Below, in pieces: positions 54,201 through 64,000 of a stretch of 64,000 bases of DNA. Location of the stretch: assembly GCA_039545355.1 (NCBI GenBank), contig BCJJ01000022.1:731986-795985 (forward strand), given 5' to 3'. The first letter of the stretch is position 1, and every line of letters begins with the position of its first letter. The notes below the pieces were generated by a model. It was not told the origin of the DNA. It searched no databases and saw nothing but the letters and a program-made list of their open reading frames with translations. This stretch comes from Trichosporon coremiiforme. Its lineage: Eukaryota > Basidiomycota > Tremellomycetes > Trichosporonales > Trichosporonaceae. Both the position numbers and the translations under genes were made by a program.

Positions 54201-55815
54201 GCCCCTGCCAAGGTCAAGCTCCAGTGAATGCCGCAACAGGCTCATGCTCGAGAGTGCTTTTCGAGGGTGTGAGCGCCTGCAATGATCCAGCAATCAATTT
54301 GCAGCACCCGCAACGACGTCACTCAACTCCTTGAGCAGCGGCTAGTACGCTAATTGGGGGCGGCAGACTGTGGATAGTGAGGCGTCGCAAGACCAGCGTA
54401 CTGCGCAGGTTGGACGCAACAAGTACATCCAGGACTGGATCGTATGAATTGCAGGTCACAGCTGAGCCCTCGGCGCACCCTCGGTGCACCGCTGACGACG
54501 TCTCTTGACCCAGAAGCAGAGTGATCTACGTACATCATCCGCTGTTGCCGCGATTGGCGCGCTTGCTCGCTCTCATCTCTCCTGGACGGCGACTACAGGC
54601 TTGTGCCTCTGCAGGTGCCTCGTGGACTCGATTAAGTGCCCGTCGTCCATCAGGCTCAGTCAGGTCCAGTAACCAGGCCCACCAGGTCCGTTGACCGTTT
54701 GTTGACAAACAAGAAGCGATCGCAAACACGCATTGCAAGCCAGAGTGCGATGGGCTTGCACTTGGACCACTGACGCCAATCTTTGAAACCGATGGCGCTG
54801 TGGTCTGAGCGCTGAAGGAGCACTGGCGCGTGCACTGGCACTGTCCTTCAACGCAACGGAATGAGACAGCAGTGCAGTCTACACAGCCCTTCCTCCTTGG
54901 GCGAGCGTCAGGGGGCCATGGGCGAGATTGAGATGTTACCTTATCCCAATTGCATTAGACACACAGGCACATAGTTCTGTAGAGCATCATTTCGCTTGAC
55001 ACTCCAAGTCCGCGACCGACTCTCCCGTTAGCCACGATCCATGTTCATATCCCGGCTGACCTGCCGTTATCTTGCTAGCCGCGGATCTAAGTTTTCACAG
55101 GGTGTCGCAGCCGCTCCACTGCCGCTACGGACAGCTCCAAGACATTCGAGGGCTCACAGCGGCTCCATCGCGTAACGCTTCATGCATAAGTGTGTTGTTT
55201 TCTCAGGCGGTCTCACTCCAAACCGCTAGCTGCCGCCAGACCGAGCCGCGCCGGAGAAGCTAGCTAGAGACAAGTCAGTCGTGAGAGTTCGCTAGTGAGT
55301 CATATTGGGGCAGACGGCCATAGTCGCAGTGGGACTTCGTCGTCGGTTGTGAAACGTGACAATTCTTCAACTCCACTTTCGATTTGGTCTTTGAGATGCG
55401 AGTTATGAGGATGAAAGCCATCAGACCACGGAGACAGCGGTGTCAACTTGTCCGTCTCGGTCATCTAACTTTGCGTCGGCTCCAGCTTCGGATCTCGTCT
55501 GCGAAACGAGCGAACCCAAGCGTAAGCTCTGCGCCAGAATGTCAAAAGGTCAGCAAGCTCAGTATGATGGAGGATGAGGCAGAAGATCTGAGCCATGATG
55601 AGAAGCCGCGAACGCGAGGACGCGAGAAAGTTCGTTCCTGGGAGCGTCAAGCGCGTCATAGTTACACCTTTCGGGTGCGCGTCGAGCCCTCAGCGTCAAG
55701 CGAGCCTGTGGTGCCAATCGATGGCCCTGCAAATGCAATGCAATACATTCCTTTGTTGTTGTTGTAGCGGAAGACATATCAAGTTATCGACAGGGGAATA
55801 CTCAACGCAGACAGC
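51282..55815. other. Longest gene-poor stretch (4.5 kb)
   Basis: No gene is supported over 4.5 kb, while the rest of the window has a gene every 2-2.5 kb. Open frames stay below 120 codons and are not joined by convincing splice sites. A Pro-rich minus-strand frame at 52102-52350 has a coding feel but no ATG. No terminal repeats or transposase fragments were recognised. Confidence 0.4.
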
Positions 55816-58741
<2,926 letters not shown>

Positions 58742-59082
58742 TGGGGGAAGAGTGGTGGCGAGCCCTCCTGTCGTACTGAAGGGATCTAGATGAGTGAGTG
58801 AGAGGAGAGGAGGTCTTAGGATTGAGTCGATGGCAGGCAGCCAATCGAGGACAGCGAACCGGCTAGTGAGGCGGAAACCGGACCTCCGTGGGAAAGTTAC
58901 TCCTCTAGTTGGTGACATCAGTCACGTGCAGATTGTGCCTGACAGGGAGGGAACTGGAACGCGGGTGCTTTTCCTCTCCGCGGGGTGTGTGGCTCAGCAC
59001 AAACAAACAAGTCAACAACCCAAATAAACGCTAGACGGGTCACTCTGCCCAGCTATCCTTCAACCACACACTCACCACCGTC
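58742..59082. promoter_or_regulatory. Divergent promoter region of ARG5,6 and the kinesin, with GTCACGTG
   Basis: GTCACGTG at 58921-58928 lies about midway between the two divergent ATGs. It is the E-box octamer seen upstream of several other genes here. Confidence 0.45.
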
Positions 59083-61393
59083 ATGTCCGAAGGACAGGAG
59101 AACGTGGTAAGACTTTCCACTGCCCTCCTCTGCTCCTCAGCGCACCCACTGACGCCGCAGCCACCAGCATCACGGCTGCCCAAGGTCGGTGGATCACCCA
59201 CCAAGGCGTCCGGCATTCCCAAGGGCATCCCGAAGCCCGTCACCCGATCAGCCTTAGGCGTCGCATCAACGGTCGCAGGGGAGAAGCGTAAGATGCCGGA
59301 ATCCCCCAAGCTGCCGGCGAAGCGCAGTACGTCCGGTCCCAAGCTCGGCAAGTCCACGGCTGCTATCAAGGCGTCAACAACACGAGGCGCAGGATCATTT
59401 GCGCCCAAGAGGAAGGCATCGGCTCCGACCCTCGGCAAATCGACCACCTCGAGCATCACAACCCGGCGGGGGCCCGTCGCTGAGGCTGCCGCCAGGCGAC
59501 CCGCCAGTGTCGCGGCCACGCGGAGTACGACGCGACCTGCCACTACCACCACCGCTCCCAGCCGACCAGTGCGGCCAGCGACGTCGTTAGGCGGCCCCAG
59601 CCGAACACCGAGCGCTCGGACATCCGCAGCCAGCCGCAACGGCAATGTCACACCAGAGGACGGTCGCCTCGACAATCTCGAGAAGATGCTCCAGCTGATC
59701 CACGAGGAGCAGACGAAGATGGCCGCTTTAACGGCAACGAAGGAGGACATTGCGAGCGTTGTTCTGAACGCGGAGGACAAGGAGCGTGAGAACCGACGAG
59801 CGCTGTCCAACGGCTCCGAGGAGATGGAGGCTCTGCGTGTCCGCCATCTGCGTGACATGGAGGAGATTGAGCGCCAGCTGCGGACGAAGGAGCGCGAAAA
59901 CCGTAGCCTGCTCAGCGAGTTGAGTGACAGCTCCGAGGAGCTGGGCCGGCAGCGCGATATTGTGCGCGAGCTGCGACAACAGCTGGCCGACCAGTCGACA
60001 CAGCATATGACGCTGTCGGCGCAACTGACCGCCTCTCAGGCTCAGAATAACGCTCTGCAGACTGAGGTCGAGCGCGCCACCCTCGCCGTGTCCGCGATGA
60101 AGGCCGAGCTCGAGGCGGGCTATCAGAAGGCGGCCAACGCCGAGGAGCTTGCCGCGATGCGCATCAAGGAGGCGCAGGCTGAGTGCGACCGCCGCGTCGC
60201 CGAGATCGAGGAGGAGCTCCGGGCGGCAGAAACGATCCGCCGCAAGCTCCACAACCAGGTGCAGGAGCTCAAGGGTGGGTCTACTCGGTCTCGTTTGATT
60301 ACTAACCGAACCAGGCAACATCCGTGTGTTCGCTCGTGTGCGTCCCGTTCTCGGACGAGAGCATGACAATCCCGAGGGCGTCGCGCAGATCACGTACGGC
60401 GACGAGCGCCTTGCCGCTGAGACGGGCCAGAGCCAGCTTGAGGTGCGGACCAAGTCTGAGTCCGCAACCGGCAAGGAGCGGGAGCAGGTGCTGTCGTTCC
60501 AGTTCGACAAGGTGTTCCAGCCGAAAGACGGGCAGCAGACCGTGTTCGAGGAGATCTCGATGCTGGCCCAGAGCGTGCTGGACGGGTACAACGTGTGCAT
60601 CTTTGCGTATGGCCAGACCGGCTCCGGCAAGTCGTGGACGATGGAGGGCGGGGAGACGCCCGAGACGGCAGGCATGATTCCGCGCGCGATCGAGATGATC
60701 TTCGCGGTGAGCGCGCAGCTGCGCGACCGCGGGTGGAAGTACACGATGGAAGGCACGTTCCTCGAGGTGTACAACGACGTCATCAACGATCTGCTCGGCA
60801 GCGGGCAGTTTGACACGAAGCGCCACGAGATCAAGATCGATAAGGACAACAACATGACCGTCACCGATGTCGTGAGCCTGCCCCTCAGCAACCCGCAGCA
60901 AGTCTCGACGCTGCTCGAGAAGGCGCGCTCGCGCCGTGCCGTCGCCGCGACGCTCATGAATGAGCGCTCCTCGCGCTCCCACTCCGTCTTCGCACTCAAG
61001 GTGCGCGGTTACAACCCCCTGACGGAGGAGACGTCGCAGGGTATCTTGAACCTGGTCGATCTGGCTGGATCCGAGCGATTGGCCCAGTCCGGCGCCGGTG
61101 AGAACAAGGACCGTCTCAAGGAGACGATCAACATCAACAAGTCGCTCAGTGCGCTCGCGGACGTGATCGGCGCCCTGGGCCAGGGGCAGCAGGGCGGCCA
61201 CGTCCCGTACCGCAACTCGACGCTCACGCGCTTGCTCCAGACCTCGCTCAGTGGGAGCAGCAAGACGCTCATGCTCTGCAACCTCTCCCCACTTGCTGCG
61301 CACCTCGGCGAGACGGTGTGCTCGCTCCGCTTCGCGACAAAGGTCAACACGACGCCGGCTGGAACGGCGAAACGGTCCCTCACCAAGGGCTAA
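59083..61393 (+). CDS. Kinesin-14 (Kar3-type) C-terminal motor protein
   Basis: CDS join(59083..59106,59161..60274,60315..61393), 738 aa. Kinesin-14 motors move to microtubule minus ends and act in spindle assembly and karyogamy. The N-terminal 190 residues are basic, Ser/Thr/Pro-rich (microtubule- and DNA-free tail with KRK and RRG patches), then a coiled coil to residue about 378. The neck-motor start ELKGNIRVFARVRP crosses the last splice join, the kinesin-14 hallmark. Motor motifs are AYGQTGSGKSWTM (P-loop), NERSSRSHSVF (switch I), LVDLAGSER (switch II) and NINKSLSALADVI. The first intron, 54 nt, is a multiple of three without a stop, so its retention would only add 18 residues. Confidence 0.93.
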
Positions 61394-61606
61394 TGTTAGG
61401 ACAATCAGTAATCAGTAGAATCCCCATGTGTGTCATGTACGAGTACCCGATTCACTGCGAGGTGCAGTCTGCTGTGGTAGCCGTAAGCTTGTCTGTCCGT
61501 TGTCGATGGCGACCTCGTGATGGCCTCGGGTCTGCGACCCTAAGCGAACCCTTGGCGAACCTTCGGCGAGGTTGCTGAATGATGCCTGTTACATGCTATG
61601 CTCTAT
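61394..61606. other. 3' intergenic region between kinesin and bL21m genes
   Basis: A 213-base gap between convergent stops; a repeated CGAACC(T/C)T-GGCGA word is the only feature noticed. Confidence 0.25.
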
Positions 61607-62249
61607 CTACTGACCTCCGAGGACGATGTCGCCGACACGCAGCCGCGTCCAGCCCTGCTTGTTCTCGATGGTCTTCTTGTATCCCTTCCTCCTCTTGCTG
61701 AGCGTGGTGCGGGTGAGGGGGCTCTTCGTGTTCTCGAGCACGGTCAGCGTGCAGGTCGCGACCTCGGGGGGAATCGTCGCAAAGTCGCCAACAACGCCAT
61801 GGGGCAGGGCCTTGCGCAGCTGCCTGCCATCGGCGGCGGGGGCGCGGATGGCAAAGTCGCGCGAGCCGACCTCGAGCATGCGCGTGACGTTCAGGATCGT
61901 CCCCGGCTCAAGACGCGGCTTGAGGGTAGGGATCGTCAGGATGTCCTTCGGGTGAAGGAGGTAGGTTCGCGAGTGCAGACGCGCCGTGCAGTAGATGCCG
62001 CTGTTGGCCGTGCTCTGCGCCTTGAGCAGCTTGACGGCCTCGGCTGTCGAGGTGGGGAGGGGGGGCTTGGAGCCCGACGCGGGGAGGGGAGGGGGCAGCG
62101 AGCCGAACGGCGCAGAGGAGGTCGAGGCGGAAGCCTCGGACGCAATCGGCGTCGAGTGCAGGGAACGCAGAGGCGCGCGGAAGGCTGCATGGTCAGTTAC
62201 GAAGGGTTGTGAGCAACTCACCCCGCGTCAAGGTCGTGCGTGCGGACAT
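61607..62249 (-). CDS. MRPL49: Mitochondrial large-subunit ribosomal protein bL21m
   Basis: CDS complement(join(61607..62184,62222..62249)), 201 aa. bL21 binds 23S-type rRNA in the large subunit; the yeast mitochondrial form is Mrpl49. The core is YCTARLHSRTYLLHPKD, then IPTLKPRLEPGTILNV, VGSRDFAIRAP, and the C-terminal basic TLSKRRKGYKKTIENKQGWT with RLRVGDI, all standard bL21 elements. The first 60 residues are Ser/Pro/Ala-rich and start MSARTTLTRAFRAPLRSLHS, a mitochondrial presequence. The 37-nt intron (AACTGACCATGCAG) splits the presequence. A GTCACGTG site is about 100 bases upstream. Confidence 0.92.
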
Positions 62250-63290
62250 GGTCGTGGATGGTGTTGAGGTCGAGCTCGCTGCCAATCTCGACTTTTCGTC
62301 GCAACGGTGAGCAGCGAGAGTTGCTTTCCGACTTTACAGCGGACAAGTCACGTGTTGAGTGTACGGGAGTATAGCCACGCGAGGGACGAAACTGTCGATC
62401 ATCTTTCGGAGATGGCGGGTTACTCCGTTGACACGAGAGAGCAGCCTGATCGGGTTTGCTTGGGATTGACGCCTGCCTGCTAGTTTCCGGCTCGTCAAAA
62501 AGTAGAGCATACGCGAGGGCGAACCAGGCACGCCTGCTTGATTGACTGGCCTGTCACTGCATCAGCCGAAGTGGGGTCCGGATGTGCCCCACCGTGGCTG
62601 CTGGGGAGAAGTATGCATGTGGACAAAGTAGCTGGGTGAAACGTGCACTCTTGGCTGTCACTGTAACGGCGAATACGTGTGTCCTGACAGTGCGCACAGG
62701 CTGTTATCTGTACAGCTGATGTGAGAGTAGAGTCCGTTAGTGATCGACGTGCGAGGTGACTGGCATGACACAAGCCACACGGCTTGCAAACGGGTCCCAG
62801 CCGAAAGATGCAGACGAGGAGCGCGAGTATGTAAGCCGAAGAGGCGTGAGGCGTGCACAAACTAATGGTATCTGATTAGGACGCAGACAATAAGCTTGCG
62901 AGCAGCCAGCCAGCTTGTGTTCAGCATGTCCAAGATCCAAGAGTGGGGAACCGTGTTCATTGCAGACCAGCCTGGCTGGGGAAGTCACTCCAATCAACCA
63001 ACATGTCAATGCATGCACACCGTAGCCGGCGCAATTGCAGACCGAAATACGGCCGCTGGTAGACATCAGGCAGCCAACGAAAACGCTGGGCGGACGACTG
63101 GGCAACTGCCACAAGCAACGGAACCCCAATTCTCCGGAACCATCCGTGTTCCTCCGCCGACCCTTGCACCACCCACCCCCCCTCCCCCGCGACACTGGCT
63201 CAAACTCATCCAGGCCATCCCATCTCTTTCTACTTCGCCAAAACCCCTCTCCCCTCCCCCCTCATCCTCATACCCCCTACACCGCTCATC
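62250..63290. promoter_or_regulatory. Divergent intergenic region between bL21m and ATP1
   Basis: About 1 kb with no gene. GTCACGTG at 62347-62354 is close to the bL21m start. The last 130 bases before ATP1 are C/CT-rich, a typical leader for a highly expressed gene. Confidence 0.4.
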
Positions 63291-64000
63291 ATGCAGTCCG
63301 CCATCCGGAACTCGCTCCGCGGCGTGAGTAGACCACAAGCTCCAGCTCGACGATGAACATGTCCGCCCGCAACTCGACAAGGAACCAGAGCGAAAGGAAA
63401 TCCGGCTCGGCTAGAAAAGGGCAAAGGGGGCATGGCTTGGCTTGGGAGAAAACAACATCGGTCACGAAAACATTCGACGACCCCTCGCCATGCCCAAGCA
63501 CAGCCTGCAGCGCCGCGATGCACCGGTCCGCGTCGATATTGCAGCTCGCCAAAAGACTGGGAAACGTGGATGAAATCAGAATCGAGCTGGAGCTTTTTCG
63601 GACCTTCCGGCCCTTAGGCCCCAGACACACTTGCTGACCGTAACAGGTCCGCGCTCGCGTCCCCGCCGTCCGCACCTACGCGACTGCCAAGGCTGGTACG
63701 TCTTCTGCAACGTTGCCTGCCGATCGCTGTGCTGACCGTGTTCTCTTTTTTTCCCGTGCTCTCGTTTGCGTTTTACTTTTGACCTATCGCCACGTCGGAT
63801 TAACCCCTCCACCACCTGCACCTGAACCTGCACTCCATCCAACCCTGGCCCTGACTGCAACACACATCCGCAAAATATAACCGAATCCGTCACCCCGATT
63901 CCACTTCGCCAACAGCCGCTTCCGAGGTCTCCAACATCCTCGAGAACCGCATCGCCGGCACCAACGCCGGCGGCGACGTCCAGGAGACCGGCCGTGTCCT
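63291..64000 (+). CDS. ATP1: ATP synthase F1 subunit alpha, 5' part
   Basis: CDS join(63291..63323,63647..63695,63916..>64000), cut by the window edge. The peptide joins to MQSAIRNSLRG + VRARVPAVRTYATAKA + ASEVSNILENRIAGTNAGG followed by VQETGRVL, which matches the alpha subunit of mitochondrial F1. The first 25 residues are an Arg-rich presequence with a likely cleavage at RTY|A. The first two introns are 323 and 220 nt, far longer than the local norm, as is often seen in the 5' end of highly expressed fungal genes. The nucleotide-binding part lies beyond the window. Confidence 0.88.

Overview
This window is nuclear DNA of a GC-rich fungus, most likely a basidiomycete yeast of the Tremellomycetes; a Trichosporonales-type species is my best guess, but the order is an impression and not proven. 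The reasons are intron-rich genes on both strands, a 5' GTRNGY donor, a very conserved CTRAC branch site close to the acceptor, CT-rich 5' leaders, intron-containing tRNA genes and a set of typical fungal single-copy genes. All gene models here were spliced by hand; joins were accepted only where the frame was kept and a donor/branch/acceptor was visible.

Layout. 1-8.6 kb: a 5'-truncated coiled-coil gene, a small unknown gene, YTM1 (ribosome biogenesis), MED31 (Mediator), AOS1 (SUMO E1 subunit), an Asterix/PAT-complex-like membrane protein and an unknown single-TM coiled-coil protein. 9.1-15 kb: a HIT-domain protein, a 2.7 kb non-coding stretch and a mitochondrial hydroxyacid-oxoacid transhydrogenase. 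17-18.7 kb: a GATA-like zinc-finger gene with a very long internal loop and an in-frame TAG. 19.7-20.4 kb: two tRNA-Lys(CTT) genes with different introns. 21-26.6 kb: an MCUR1/Fmp32-like inner-membrane protein, PEX14 and mitochondrial aspartate aminotransferase. 28-34.7 kb: a YAR1-like ankyrin chaperone, a GPI-type surface protein, PRO2 and a NIPA-type magnesium transporter. 34.9-39 kb: an NCS1 permease and a DUF2236 protein. 40.5-44.8 kb: an ankyrin/TM gene broken by a complete Tc1/mariner-like element. 45-51.3 kb: a two-domain peroxisomal SDR enzyme (Fox2 type, hydratase missing) and a Pro/Ser-rich protein. 51.3-55.8 kb: no gene seen. 55.8-64 kb: bifunctional ARG5,6, a kinesin-14, mitochondrial ribosomal protein bL21m and the 5' end of ATP1.

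There is no single operon-like system; the genes are housekeeping and accessory neighbours, often in divergent pairs. Recurring themes are mitochondrial metabolism (HOT, AAT, ARG5,6, PRO2 linked through glutamate; ATP1; bL21m; Fmp32) and peroxisomes (PEX14, Fox2-type enzyme). The most notable observations are the ultra-compact introns (a mode near 37 nt, branch site 3-7 nt from the acceptor), a transposon insertion whose removal restores the host frame exactly, two genes with an in-frame TAG followed by intact coding sequence, the GATA finger with a 77-residue loop, the Fox2-like enzyme ending in a peroxisomal signal without its hydratase domain, and an internal presequence-like segment in ARG5,6.
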